Assembly: GCF_022227845.1 (NCBI RefSeq)
Contig: NZ_JAJNQN010000009.1
Coordinates: 62,001 to 126,000, forward strand
Origin: Ectothiorhodospira lacustris
Lineage (GTDB): Bacteria; Pseudomonadota; Gammaproteobacteria; Ectothiorhodospirales; Ectothiorhodospiraceae
Length of the DNA: 64,000 nt
Reading direction: 5' to 3'
Shown piece by piece: positions 54,626-63,917 of this stretch. Below the pieces are notes generated by a model. That model saw only the letters and a program-made list of their open reading frames with translations, did not search any database and was not told where the DNA came from. The position numbers and the translations under genes were made by a program. Positions within the stretch are counted from its first letter, which is position 1, and each line of letters starts with the position of its first letter.

Positions 54626-56923
54626 GTGGATGATGCCGGACAACAAAAAAAGCAGCCCGGCCGCCGCCATGACGTTCTGCTGATGGTGGGCGGGTTTTAT
54701 GTGCTCGCCAGTGTGCTGTCGGTAGGCTGGTGGCTGCAGACCCGGCAGACGGACATCTGGCCGCTGACAGCGGTGCTGCTCGGTCTGGGGATCGTCATCC
54801 TGGTGGCTTTGCTGTGGTTCCGTCAGCGGGATGTGGAACGGCTGGTGGTAGAACGCGGCCAGGCCCTGGAAAAGAACCGAACACTGATGCGTTCCATCAC
54901 CGAGTCGGCCCGGGATGCGATCATCCTGATGGCGCCGGGCGGTCGGGTGGCCTTCTGGAATCCGGCGGCGGAAGCCCTGTTGGGGTTCTCCCGGGAGGAG
55001 GCGATCGGTCGTGACCTGCATGACATGATCATGCCCGGAGGTACGCCGGGCATGATCATGCGCAAGCTCTTGAATTTTGAAGGCAGCGGCTGCGGCAACG
55101 CCATCGGCCGGACCCTGGAATTGCAGGCCCGCTGCAAGGATGGACACGTGATCCCGGTGGAGCTGTCTCTGTCTTCATTGCATCTGGACACGGGCTGGCA
55201 CGCGCTGGGTATCCTCAGGGACATCACCGACCGTAAGCAGGCTGAACGACGCTTGGTGCGTCTGACCGAATGTCTCTCCAGCATGGGGCCGAATTTCGAC
55301 GATAATGCCCAGGATATCACCCGGCTGTGCGGAGAGCTGTTCGGCAGCGACGCGGCCTTCTACAACCGCCTACAGCAGGGGCGGTTGTGCAGTCTGGGGC
55401 ACTGGAACCGCCCGCCGGGCCTGCCCCTGGAGGATGATCCCGAAGGCCATGTCTGTCATGGTCTGATCAAGGATACCGCCCTGGAGTGTCTCGTCATTGA
55501 GGATCTGGAGCAGTCCCCGTATTTCGAGACGGATCCGGCGATTCAGCGCTATGGTCTCAAGGCGTATTTCGGCCACAAGGTGTACTGCCGGGGTGAGGCG
55601 GCGGGCTCCCTGTGTGTGGTCTTTACGCGTCGTTGCCGACCGAGCGATGAAGAGCGGCGCCTGCTCACCCTGCTGGCCGCCGCCCTGGGTGCGGAGGAAG
55701 AACGTCACCTGGCGGTACAGCAGTGGCATGAGGCCAAGGAGCGGGCGGAACAGGCGAACCGGGCCAAGTCCGAATTCCTCTCCCGCATGAGCCATGAGCT
55801 CAGGACCCCCATGAATGCGGTCCTGGGATTTTCCCAGCTGCTGGAGGCGGATCCGGCGTTGGGGGAGGAGCAGCTGGACAATGTGCACGAGATTCTGCGC
55901 GGCGGCCGGCATCTGCTGGAGCTGATCAACGAGATCCTGGACCTGTCCCGCTTGGAGGCCGGCAAGATCGAACTGTCCCTGGAGCCGGTGGCCATGTCCT
56001 CGGTGCTGACCGAGTGCATTACGCTGCTGCGCCCCTTGGCGGATGAGCGACGGATTCGCCTGCATGTGAACAGCCGACAAGACCATGCCGTGCTTGGGGA
56101 TCGCACCCGGCTCAAACAGGTGCTGATCAATCTCATGTCCAATGCCATCAAGTACAACCGGCCGGACGGTGATGTGTGGCTTGAAACTCGGATGGGTGGC
56201 GGTGGGGAGACGATCCGGGTGAGTGTGGCCGATACTGGGCTGGGTATTGACCCTGCGCGCATGGATGAGCTGTTCCAGCCCTTCAATCGCCTGGGTGTGG
56301 ATGATCAGGCCGCGACGGAAGGGACGGGTATCGGGCTGACCATCGCCCTGCGTCTGATGGAGCTGATGGGGGGGGGCATCGGTGTGGAGCCACGGCAGGG
56401 GGGCGGGAGCGTGTTCTGGTTCGAGTTGCCGGCGGTGCAGGATGCACCGGTCCCGGTCCCGTCTCACAGGCCGTTCGGGGGTATTGCTCCGAGCGGGGGA
56501 ATCGCCTCGGGTCACTGTATCCTGCACGTGGACGACAATCCTTCCAACCTGCGCTTGGTGGCGCAGGTCCTGGCCAAGCGTCCGGGGATTCAGGTATTGC
56601 AGGCACCGGGGGCGGACCTGGGGCTGGCCCTGGCGCGCAGTCATCGGCCGGATCTGATCATTCTGGACATCAACATGCCGGGCATGAATGGCTATCGGGT
56701 ATTGAAGTCCCTGCGAGAGGATGCGGGGACGGCCGCCATACCGGTCTTTGCCCTGACTGCCAATGCCACCCAGCGAGATGTGATCCGGGGAAAGGAGGCC
56801 GGCTTTGATGAATATCTGACCAAGCCTCTGGATATCCCTGACTTCATGGCCCTGCTGGATCGGTACCTGGTCATGTCCATGGCGACGGACAGGGCCTCGG
56901 GTTGCCCGGAAAGCACCCCATGA
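54626..56923 (+). CDS. Hybrid sensor histidine kinase (TM-PAS-GAF-HisKA-HATPase-REC)
   Basis: A 765-residue membrane kinase. It has two helices (about 17-37 and 45-64) with almost no periplasmic loop, a PAS domain (about 88-210, VAFWNPAAEALLGFSREEAI) and a GAF-like region (about 220-370). HisKA has the phospho-His in SHELRTPMNAVLGFSQLLEA (about 390). HATPase_c shows N-box NLMSNAIKYN and G-boxes ADTGLGID and GTGIGLTIALR. The C-terminal receiver (about 630-750) has HVDDNPSN, Asp in LIILDINMPGMNG and YLTKPLD. A GTG start. The input probably arises in the membrane or cytoplasm. The output partner is not adjacent. Confidence 0.92.
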   Translation: MDDAGQQKKQPGRRHDVLLMVGGFYVLASVLSVGWWLQTRQTDIWPLTAVLLGLGIVILVALLWFRQRDVERLVVERGQALEKNRTLMRSITESARDAIILMAPGGRVAFWNPAAEALLGFSREEAIGRDLHDMIMPGGTPGMIMRKLLNFEGSGCGNAIGRTLELQARCKDGHVIPVELSLSSLHLDTGWHALGILRDITDRKQAERRLVRLTECLSSMGPNFDDNAQDITRLCGELFGSDAAFYNRLQQGRLCSLGHWNRPPGLPLEDDPEGHVCHGLIKDTALECLVIEDLEQSPYFETDPAIQRYGLKAYFGHKVYCRGEAAGSLCVVFTRRCRPSDEERRLLTLLAAALGAEEERHLAVQQWHEAKERAEQANRAKSEFLSRMSHELRTPMNAVLGFSQLLEADPALGEEQLDNVHEILRGGRHLLELINEILDLSRLEAGKIELSLEPVAMSSVLTECITLLRPLADERRIRLHVNSRQDHAVLGDRTRLKQVLINLMSNAIKYNRPDGDVWLETRMGGGGETIRVSVADTGLGIDPARMDELFQPFNRLGVDDQAATEGTGIGLTIALRLMELMGGGIGVEPRQGGGSVFWFELPAVQDAPVPVPSHRPFGGIAPSGGIASGHCILHVDDNPSNLRLVAQVLAKRPGIQVLQAPGADLGLALARSHRPDLIILDINMPGMNGYRVLKSLREDAGTAAIPVFALTANATQRDVIRGKEAGFDEYLTKPLDIPDFMALLDRYLVMSMATDRASGCPESTP

Positions 56924-57999
56924 TGCAGCGATTCGTTACATCGCCCACGGAGCAGGTTCTGCACCTGGTCCTGCCGGGCCTGTTGACGCGCACCGCCGGC
57001 TGGCAGGCCGATTACGGCAATTTGGGGCGTTATCCCGCCCTGGAGTGGTTGTGGTCGCGGGGCGGCCCCACTCCCGTCCGCGCCGACGATCTGGAAACCC
57101 TGTTGTGCCGGCATTACGGTGCCGATACCGATGCCCCCGTGGCCGCCCTGACACGGCTGGCGGCTGTTGCGAACGTGCCGGCAGGGTACTGGTTCTGTGC
57201 CGACCCAGTGCATTTGACGGTGGGCACGGATGATCTGGTCCTCTCCCGGGTTGTCGGCCCATCGCTGACTGCCGCCGAGAGCGACGCCCTGGTCACCCTG
57301 ATCAACGACCATTTTCAGGAGCGGTCCTGGCGGCTGCACAGTGCCGCCCCGGGGTACTGGCATTTGTGCCTGGAGCAGGATCCGGGCCTGTCCACCGTGC
57401 CCCTGTCCCGCGCCCTGGGGCAACGGGTGGGTGGTCTGCTGCCCAGGGAGAGTGCCGCTGCCCGGGCCTGGCAACGGGACCTGACGGAGTTGCAGATGCT
57501 TTTGTTCGGCGCGCCGGTGAATGCGGCGAGGGAGGCCCGGGGAGAGGTGACGGTCAACAGCCTGTGGCTCTGGGGGGGCGGGCGCTGGCCCTGTCCGCCG
57601 CCGCCCGCTGCGCTGGCGACCGCCCATGGCCACGGCGCGTTGCTGGAAGGGCTCTGTCGCTGGACGGGCACGCCCCTGCATCCCGTGCCGGAGTCGGCCA
57701 CGGCGTGGCTGGCATCCGGGCCGCCGCAAGGCCATGTACTGGTGGTGCTGGAAGATCTCTTCCCGGCCGCCGCCGGGGATGATATCGAGGCCTGGATGAA
57801 CGCAATGACGGTATTGGAGCAGAACTGGTTCGAGCCCCTGCGCCAAGCCCTGGCGCGGGGCCGGCTTCGGCACCTGATGATCCAGGGCGAGGATGGCCGG
57901 GGGGTACGGCTGGATGGCGGGTCCCGCCGCCGGTGGTGGCGGCGTTCCCGTCCGTTCGGGGAATGCGTGGTGGGCCTTGGTGCGGAGAGTGCCCGATGA
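56920..57999 (+). CDS. COG4255-like uncharacterised protein upstream of recJ
   Basis: A 359-residue soluble protein with no catalytic motif I can name. The pattern HLVLPGLLTRTAGWQADYGN, YWFCADPVHLTVGTDDLVL, VNSLWLWGGGRWP and WFEPLRQALARGRL is the one seen in a conserved protein that precedes recJ in many beta- and gammaproteobacteria. It is sometimes annotated as phosphoglycerate-mutase-like because of fold similarity. Its ATG overlaps the kinase stop (ATGA) and its end overlaps recJ (ATGA). The recJ link suggests a shared context but the function is unknown. Confidence 0.75.
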   Translation: MMQRFVTSPTEQVLHLVLPGLLTRTAGWQADYGNLGRYPALEWLWSRGGPTPVRADDLETLLCRHYGADTDAPVAALTRLAAVANVPAGYWFCADPVHLTVGTDDLVLSRVVGPSLTAAESDALVTLINDHFQERSWRLHSAAPGYWHLCLEQDPGLSTVPLSRALGQRVGGLLPRESAAARAWQRDLTELQMLLFGAPVNAAREARGEVTVNSLWLWGGGRWPCPPPPAALATAHGHGALLEGLCRWTGTPLHPVPESATAWLASGPPQGHVLVVLEDLFPAAAGDDIEAWMNAMTVLEQNWFEPLRQALARGRLRHLMIQGEDGRGVRLDGGSRRRWWRRSRPFGECVVGLGAESAR

Positions 58000-59711
58000 A
58001 GGCCGCGCGCAGGCTGCAGCGGGGGCGGGCGCCGGCCGAAGGTGCTGATCTTCTGGCCCGGCTCTATGCCAACCGGGGTGTCCTGGACCCGGCGGAACTG
58101 GATTGCTCCCTGTCCCGTATGGTCCCGGTCGGTGCCCTGGGCGGGATCGATCGGGCCACGGCCTTGCTGGAACAGGCCCTGACCCGGGACCGACGGATAC
58201 TGGTGGTGGGTGATTTCGATGCCGACGGCGCCACCAGCACCGCCCTGGCCTTGCGGGCCCTGCGGGCCATGGGTGCGGCGGCGGTGGATTACCTGGTCCC
58301 CAACCGGTTCGAGTATGGCTACGGGCTGACGCCGGAGATCGTGGCGGTGGCTGCCGATCGGGCGCCGGACCTGATCATCACCGTGGATAACGGCATCTCC
58401 AGCCTGGACGGGGTGGCGGCCGCGCGGGGCCGAGGCATGCAGGTACTGGTGACCGATCATCACTTGCCCGGTGCCCGGTTGCCCGATGCCGAGGCCATCG
58501 TCAATCCGAATCTGGCCGATGACCCCTTTCCCAGCAAGGCGCTGGCCGGGGTAGGTGTGATCTTCTATGTCATGGCGGCCCTGCGGGCCCGCCTGCGCGA
58601 CAGGGGCTGGTTCGGGCTCCGGGGGATTCCAGAGCCTAATCTGGGCAGTCTGCTGGACCTGGTGGCACTGGGTACGGTGGCGGACGTGGTGCCCCTGGAT
58701 CGCAACAACCGCATCCTGGTGGAGCAGGGGCTACGGCGGATGCGGGCAGGTCAGGCGGCACCGGGTATCCGGGCCCTGCTGCAGGTGGCGGGTCGTCATC
58801 CGGAGCGGGTGGTGGCCGCGGACCTGGGGTTTGCCGTGGGGCCGCGCCTGAACGCCGCCGGGCGCATGGATGACATGGCCATCGGCATCGAATGTCTGCT
58901 CGCCGATGACCCGGATCGGGCTCTGACCCTGGCACAGACCCTGGACGACCTGAACCGGGATCGGCGGGAGGTGGAGGCGCAGATGCAGGACCAGGCCCTG
59001 GACAGCCTGACCCGGCTGATGGATGAGCGGGGCCTGACGGGGGCGGGCGGCCATGGCTTGTGCCTGTATGAGCCGGAGTGGCATCAGGGGGTGATCGGCA
59101 TCGTCGCCTCCCGCATCAAGGACCGGGTACACCGGCCGGTGATCGCCTTTGCCGATGCCGGTAACGGGCAGCTCAAGGGGTCGGCCCGTTCCATCCCCGG
59201 GCTGCATATCCGGGATACCCTGGATGCCATTGCCTCGACCCATCCGGGCCTGGTGAGCAAGTTCGGCGGGCATGCCATGGCGGCGGGTCTGAGCCTGTCG
59301 GCGGACCGTTTCGAGGCCTTCCGGCAGGTGTTTGACGAGACCGTGCGTCGGTTCGTCGACCCGGCGGATCTGGAGGGGGTGATCTGCAGTGACGGCCCGC
59401 TGGCACCCCATGAGCTCACGCTGGAGACCGCCGAGGCCCTGCGCGCCGGCGGCCCTTGGGGACAGGGATTCCCGGAACCCCTGTTTGACGGCGAGTTCGA
59501 GGTGCTGGAACGGCGTTGGCTGAAAGGCAGGCATGTGCGCCTGCGTCTGCGCCATCCCGAGGGCGGGGAAGTCGTTACCGGCATCGCCTTCAACGCCGAT
59601 CCGGCCCAGTGGCCGGAAGGGCGGGATCGGGTGCATCTGGCCTATCGGCTGGACAGCAACGAATACCGGGGCCTGTGTTCCGTCCAGATGGTGGTGGAAC
59701 ACGTTTTCTGA
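57996..59711 (+). CDS. recJ: Single-stranded-DNA-specific exonuclease RecJ
   Basis: A 571-residue 5'-3' ssDNA exonuclease in recombination and mismatch repair. DHH-family motifs are VVGDFDADGATSTAL (about 67-81), IITVDNGISS and VTDHHLPG (DHH), and LGTVADVVPLDRNNR. The DHHA1 domain has the GGHAMAAGLSL element, and a C-terminal OB-like part includes RWLKGRHVRLRLRHPEGG. The ATG at 57996 overlaps the previous stop. The frame upstream of it runs inside that gene. The end is only 3 nt from the convergent mgtE stop. Confidence 0.96.
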   Translation: MKAARRLQRGRAPAEGADLLARLYANRGVLDPAELDCSLSRMVPVGALGGIDRATALLEQALTRDRRILVVGDFDADGATSTALALRALRAMGAAAVDYLVPNRFEYGYGLTPEIVAVAADRAPDLIITVDNGISSLDGVAAARGRGMQVLVTDHHLPGARLPDAEAIVNPNLADDPFPSKALAGVGVIFYVMAALRARLRDRGWFGLRGIPEPNLGSLLDLVALGTVADVVPLDRNNRILVEQGLRRMRAGQAAPGIRALLQVAGRHPERVVAADLGFAVGPRLNAAGRMDDMAIGIECLLADDPDRALTLAQTLDDLNRDRREVEAQMQDQALDSLTRLMDERGLTGAGGHGLCLYEPEWHQGVIGIVASRIKDRVHRPVIAFADAGNGQLKGSARSIPGLHIRDTLDAIASTHPGLVSKFGGHAMAAGLSLSADRFEAFRQVFDETVRRFVDPADLEGVICSDGPLAPHELTLETAEALRAGGPWGQGFPEPLFDGEFEVLERRWLKGRHVRLRLRHPEGGEVVTGIAFNADPAQWPEGRDRVHLAYRLDSNEYRGLCSVQMVVEHVF

Positions 59712-59714
59712 GGG

Positions 59715-61082
59715 CTACATCCCGGCCATCTGCAGCACCAGGGTCGCCACGGCGAAATACATCACGATGCCGGCCACGTCCACCACCGAGGTGACCAGCG
59801 GGGCGCTGGCGGTGGCCGGGTCCAGCTTGAAACGGGCCAGGATGAAGGGCAGCACCATGCCGAACATGCTGCCGGTGATGACCACCAGCACCATGGAGAT
59901 GGCGATGGCAATGGCCACCTCGGTGCCCCCCAGCCACAGGCCGATGAGCCAGACCGCCAGTCCCAGGGTGATGCCCAGGCTCAGGGCCACCAACAGCTCC
60001 TTGCCCCAGAGTCGGAACCAGTCCCGGGCCTGCACATCGCCGGTGGCCAGGGCGCGCACCATCAGGGTGGAGGCCTGGGCCCCTGCGTTACCGCCGGAGG
60101 CGATGACCATGGGCAGGAAGAAGACCAGGGCCACCACCTTCTCGATGGCCGTCTCGAAAAAGGCGATGGCGGCACCGCTCACGATGTTCACTGCCACCAG
60201 GATCACCAGCCAGCCGATGCGCTTGCGGTAGAGCATGCCCGCGGTGGCGTCCTTCACGCTCAGGTTCAAGACCCCCACCGAGCCCATCTTGTGGAAGTCC
60301 TCGGTGTCTTCCTTCTGTACCACGTCCATGACGTCATCCACGGTGATGATGCCGGCCAGGGTGCCGTCCGCGTCCACCACGGGCAGGGCCTGCAGGTCAT
60401 AGCGACCGATGAGGCGGGCCGCCTCTTCTCGGTCTTCCTGGGTGTGGATGCTGATCAAGTCCCGGTGATAGTGTTGCGCCACCTGGGTGCGGGGGCGGGA
60501 GAGCAGCAGGTCCTGAAGGCTGATCCAGCCCAGCAGACGACCCCCTTCGCCGGTGATGAAAAGGGTGTTGAGGGTTTCGCCAACATGGGCCTGTTCACGC
60601 ACGTGATCCAGGGCCTGGCGTACGGTCCAGTCGGGGGAGAGGGCCACGAACTCCGGGGTCATGAGGCGGCCGGCGCTGTGCTCCGGGAAGGCCAGCAGGG
60701 CCTTGAGCACCTGCTGGTCCGCCTCCGGCAGCATCTCCATCAGGGAGTCCGTGTGCGCGTCCGGTAGTTCGTCCAGGATGGCGGCGGCATCGTCATAGGA
60801 GAGTTCGCCGATGAGGCGGGTCTTCTCCTCGTCGCTCAGGTCTTCCAGCAACTCGGTCTGCAGGCCGGTGTCCAGATAGGCGTAGACCGCGGAGGCTCGC
60901 TCCGGCGGCATCAACCGCATCAGGCGCACCCGGTCGCTCCGGGGCAGTTCCGGCAGGGCGTGGGCGATGTCCGGCTCAGCCGGATCCGCCAGCACCGCCT
61001 GGACGGCTTCCCAGTCCTGCTCGGCCAGCAGGGCCGGCAGATCGGCCAGGCCGGGACGCTCCGGGGTGGCAGTCTCGCTCAT
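59715..61082 (-). CDS. mgtE: Magnesium transporter MgtE (second copy)
   Basis: A 455-residue magnesium channel: N domain (superhelical, about 10-130, with ELSYDDAAAILDELPDAH), a pair of CBS domains (about 135-255, ITVDDVMDVVQKEDTEDFHK), the plug helix, and five membrane helices (about 285-455). These include ASGGNAGAQASTLMVRALAT and the pore segment LPFILARFKLDPATASAPLV with the conserved Asp. It is translated just after the sister gene (TGA then ATG one base later). The two proteins share the same layout and long identical stretches, which suggests a tandem duplication. Confidence 0.95.
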   Translation of the reverse strand: MSETATPERPGLADLPALLAEQDWEAVQAVLADPAEPDIAHALPELPRSDRVRLMRLMPPERASAVYAYLDTGLQTELLEDLSDEEKTRLIGELSYDDAAAILDELPDAHTDSLMEMLPEADQQVLKALLAFPEHSAGRLMTPEFVALSPDWTVRQALDHVREQAHVGETLNTLFITGEGGRLLGWISLQDLLLSRPRTQVAQHYHRDLISIHTQEDREEAARLIGRYDLQALPVVDADGTLAGIITVDDVMDVVQKEDTEDFHKMGSVGVLNLSVKDATAGMLYRKRIGWLVILVAVNIVSGAAIAFFETAIEKVVALVFFLPMVIASGGNAGAQASTLMVRALATGDVQARDWFRLWGKELLVALSLGITLGLAVWLIGLWLGGTEVAIAIAISMVLVVITGSMFGMVLPFILARFKLDPATASAPLVTSVVDVAGIVMYFAVATLVLQMAGM

Positions 61083-61083
61083 G

Positions 61084-62451
61084 TCATAGGCCTCCGCCGG
61101 CGGGCAGATTCAGGATGGCCACCGCCAGGCTGAAATAGATCAGGATCCCCGCCACGTCCGCCACCGAGGTGACCAGCGGGGCACTGGCGGTAGCCGGGTC
61201 CAGGCGCGCCAAGCTGAGGATGAAGGGCAATATCATCCCCACCATGCTGCCCACCACCACCACGATGGCCATGGCGATGGCCACCAGCAAGGCGATCTCG
61301 GGTCCGCCGCGCCACAGTCCTACCGCCGACACGGCGATACCCATGGTCAGACCCAGGGACGTGGCCACCAGCAGTTCCTTGCCCCAGAGCCGGAACCAGT
61401 CCGAGGATTTCACATCCCCCGTGGCCATGGCGCGGACCATCAGGGTGGAGGCCTGGGCCCCGGCGTTGCCGCCGGAGGCGATGATCAGGGGCAGGAAGAA
61501 TACCAGCACCACTACTGCCGCGATGGTGTCCTCGAAGCTGGCGATGGCGATGCCGCCGAACATGTTCAGGAACACCAGCACCAGCAGCCAGCCGATACGC
61601 TTGCGGTAGAGCAGGGCGGGTCCGGCATCCCGCAGGCTCAGGTTGAGGGCGCCCACCGAACCCAGCTTGTGGAAGTCCTCGGTGGTCTCCTCTTCCACCA
61701 CGTCCATGACGTCGTCCACCGTGACGATGCCCAGCAGCACACCCTCGTCATCGGTGACCGGCAGTACTTCCAGGTCATAGTGCTGGATCAGGCGGACCGC
61801 CTCGGCGCGATCTGCGGTGACCGGGATGGTGATCATGGGCTCCGTGCCCAGGCTGGAGACCGGCTCATCGGCCCGACCCATGACGAAGCGGCCCAGAGGG
61901 ATGCTGGTCAGCAGGCGACGGTCCTCGTCGGTGACGAAGATCACGTTCGCCATCTCGCCCCGCGCCTTCTGTACCCGGATGAAGTCCAGGCTGTCCTGGA
62001 TGGACCAGTCCGCCGCCACGGCCACGAATTCCGGTGTCATCAGGCGACCGACACTGTTGTCCGGGTAGTCCAGCAGGGTGAGGGCACGACGGATGGCGCG
62101 AAAGGGCAGCAGGCGCAGCAGTCGGCGCACCTCGTCCCGGGGCAGGTCCTCCAGCAGGGCGGTGAGGTCGTCGGGCAGCATCTCCGACAGGATGTGGCGG
62201 GCATCGGCCTGGGCGACGCGGTCCAGCAGGGCATGCTGGTGATGGGGGTCCAAATAGGAAAAGACGTCCACCTTGCGGCCACGGGCAAGGGCATTGAAGA
62301 CCCGCTCCACGGCGTCATCCTCCAGGGCCATCAGCACATGGGCGATGTCCTGAATGCGCATGACGTCCAAGGTCCGGCGCAGATCGCTCTGGTCTTCCTG
62401 CTCCAGGAGTTCACGGATCGCAAGCAGGTACTGTTCGAATTCCAACTCCAT
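61084..62451 (-). CDS. mgtE: Magnesium transporter MgtE (first copy)
   Basis: A 455-residue MgtE of identical length to its downstream sister: N domain (about 1-125, LLEDLPRDEVRRLLRLLPF), CBS pair (about 130-250, VTVDDVMDVVEEETTEDFHK), then five membrane helices with ASGGNAGAQASTLMVRAMAT and SLARLDPATASAPLVTSVAD. The ATG at 62451 is preferred because GGGAGG lies 6 nt upstream. A longer frame to 62529 adds 26 unlikely residues. The two MgtE subunits could form hetero- or homodimers. Confidence 0.95.
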   Translation of the reverse strand: MELEFEQYLLAIRELLEQEDQSDLRRTLDVMRIQDIAHVLMALEDDAVERVFNALARGRKVDVFSYLDPHHQHALLDRVAQADARHILSEMLPDDLTALLEDLPRDEVRRLLRLLPFRAIRRALTLLDYPDNSVGRLMTPEFVAVAADWSIQDSLDFIRVQKARGEMANVIFVTDEDRRLLTSIPLGRFVMGRADEPVSSLGTEPMITIPVTADRAEAVRLIQHYDLEVLPVTDDEGVLLGIVTVDDVMDVVEEETTEDFHKLGSVGALNLSLRDAGPALLYRKRIGWLLVLVFLNMFGGIAIASFEDTIAAVVVLVFFLPLIIASGGNAGAQASTLMVRAMATGDVKSSDWFRLWGKELLVATSLGLTMGIAVSAVGLWRGGPEIALLVAIAMAIVVVVGSMVGMILPFILSLARLDPATASAPLVTSVADVAGILIYFSLAVAILNLPAGGGL

Positions 62452-62646
62452 CGGCAGCCTCCCAGGCCGGTATGGGCCGAGACGGAACATTCGCAAAGGA
62501 CGCACTCCATCCGCGGCAACGGATGGCACGAGGAGGGCCGCTCAAGCGATGCGTGTTAAGGGAACCGAGGACGGCGCCATCGGCATCGGCCGCCTCTGGG
62601 TGCAGGGCGACTGATTATAGCAATCCGTCCGGCAGTGCGGAATGTT

Positions 62647-63816
62647 TCAGGGCAGCACAGTTACCTGGGCGGTGTCACGCACTTCCTCGTAGAGCGTCAG
62701 CATGCGTGCTGCCATCTCCCGTGCGCTCCAGGCCAGGGCGCTCTGCCGTGCCTGCAGCGACAGGGTCTGTTGCAGGCACGGATCGGACAGTAGCCGGATC
62801 GCCTGCCGGGACAGATCCCGATCATCCTCGGCCACCAGGGCCCCCTGACCGGATGACAGGATATCCCGCGTCCCCATGACGGCGGTGGAGACCACCGGGA
62901 CCCCCAAGGCCATGGCCTCCAGCAGGACCAGGCCCTGGGTCTCGGTACGAGAGGCGAAGACGAAGCCATTGCCCGCCCGGTAGCAGTCCAACAAGGTGGT
63001 GCGCCGGTCCAGGTAGCCGGCAAAACGAATGGTCTGCTCCAGCCCCAGTTGCCGGGTGAGGCGGCGGACATGGCCCATGGCCGGGCCATCGCCGGCGATC
63101 ACCAGCATGGCGCCGGGGATGGCCCGGCGCACGGTCACCATCATGTGCAGCAGGGCATCGATGTTCTTCTCGAAGGCAATCCGACCCACATGAACCAGCA
63201 AGGGGGTATCTTGGTCGATTCCCATACGTTGTCGAAACGCCATGCCGTCCCCGCCGACGAAGGCCTCCTGGTGAATCCCGGTGGGGATGATGGACATGGG
63301 CGTTCGCACCCCATAACCCGCCAGGACCTCGGCCATGGCCCGGGAGGGGACGACGACCGCATCCACTTGATTGCACTGGCGTCGTGACAGACGCCGTGCC
63401 ACGGACCGCATCCAGGTCCGAGGCAGGAAGGAGAGGTAATGGAACAGGTATTCCTCGAAATAGGTATGGTAGGACTCCACCACCGGGATACCCAGGCGCC
63501 GCCCCAGTTGCAGGCCCGCATAATGGGCCACGAAGGGGGTGTGCACGTGGATGAGGTCAAACCCCTCACCGGCCAGTTCATCGGCTCGGGCCAGAATCCG
63601 GCGCGGTTTCATCATCCGGTCTTCCGGGTCCAGGATCACGTAGCGGGAGGGGATGCGCAGGATATGGGATTCCCCTTCATGCCCGGTAGGATAAGCCGGT
63701 GCAATCAGGGTGACGTCATGGCCTTCCCGGCGCAGCTGGCGCCGGAAGGTGGCAATGGAGGTGGAGACGCCGTTGATGCGGGGGAAGAACACATCACTGA
63801 TCATCAGGATCTTCAC
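62647..63816 (-). CDS. Group 1 (GT4) glycosyltransferase
   Basis: A 389-residue GT-B fold enzyme. The N-terminal half binds the acceptor: MKILMISDVFFPRINGVSTS (the GV-x-x-S nucleotide-loop typical of lipid/mannose GT4 enzymes), DLIHVHTPFVAHYAG, VESYHTYFEEYLFHY. The C-terminal half binds the nucleotide sugar with HVGRIAFEKNIDALL, VIAGDGPAMGHV and the EX7E-type SRTETQGLVLLEAMALGVPV. Relatives transfer glucose or mannose to diacylglycerol or phosphatidylinositol, so a membrane glycolipid role is possible but unproven. It is a single gene, 195 nt from mgtE. Confidence 0.9.
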   Translation of the reverse strand: MKILMISDVFFPRINGVSTSIATFRRQLRREGHDVTLIAPAYPTGHEGESHILRIPSRYVILDPEDRMMKPRRILARADELAGEGFDLIHVHTPFVAHYAGLQLGRRLGIPVVESYHTYFEEYLFHYLSFLPRTWMRSVARRLSRRQCNQVDAVVVPSRAMAEVLAGYGVRTPMSIIPTGIHQEAFVGGDGMAFRQRMGIDQDTPLLVHVGRIAFEKNIDALLHMMVTVRRAIPGAMLVIAGDGPAMGHVRRLTRQLGLEQTIRFAGYLDRRTTLLDCYRAGNGFVFASRTETQGLVLLEAMALGVPVVSTAVMGTRDILSSGQGALVAEDDRDLSRQAIRLLSDPCLQQTLSLQARQSALAWSAREMAARMLTLYEEVRDTAQVTVLP

Positions 63817-63917
63817 TGTCCGCTGCGCTCCCCTAAGGTGTCAGGATCGGCCTGTTGGGGCCGTTTCGGCCGCTGATGTTAAAGTTTTCACATGACGATT
63901 CGGTGAACAGGGTGCCC

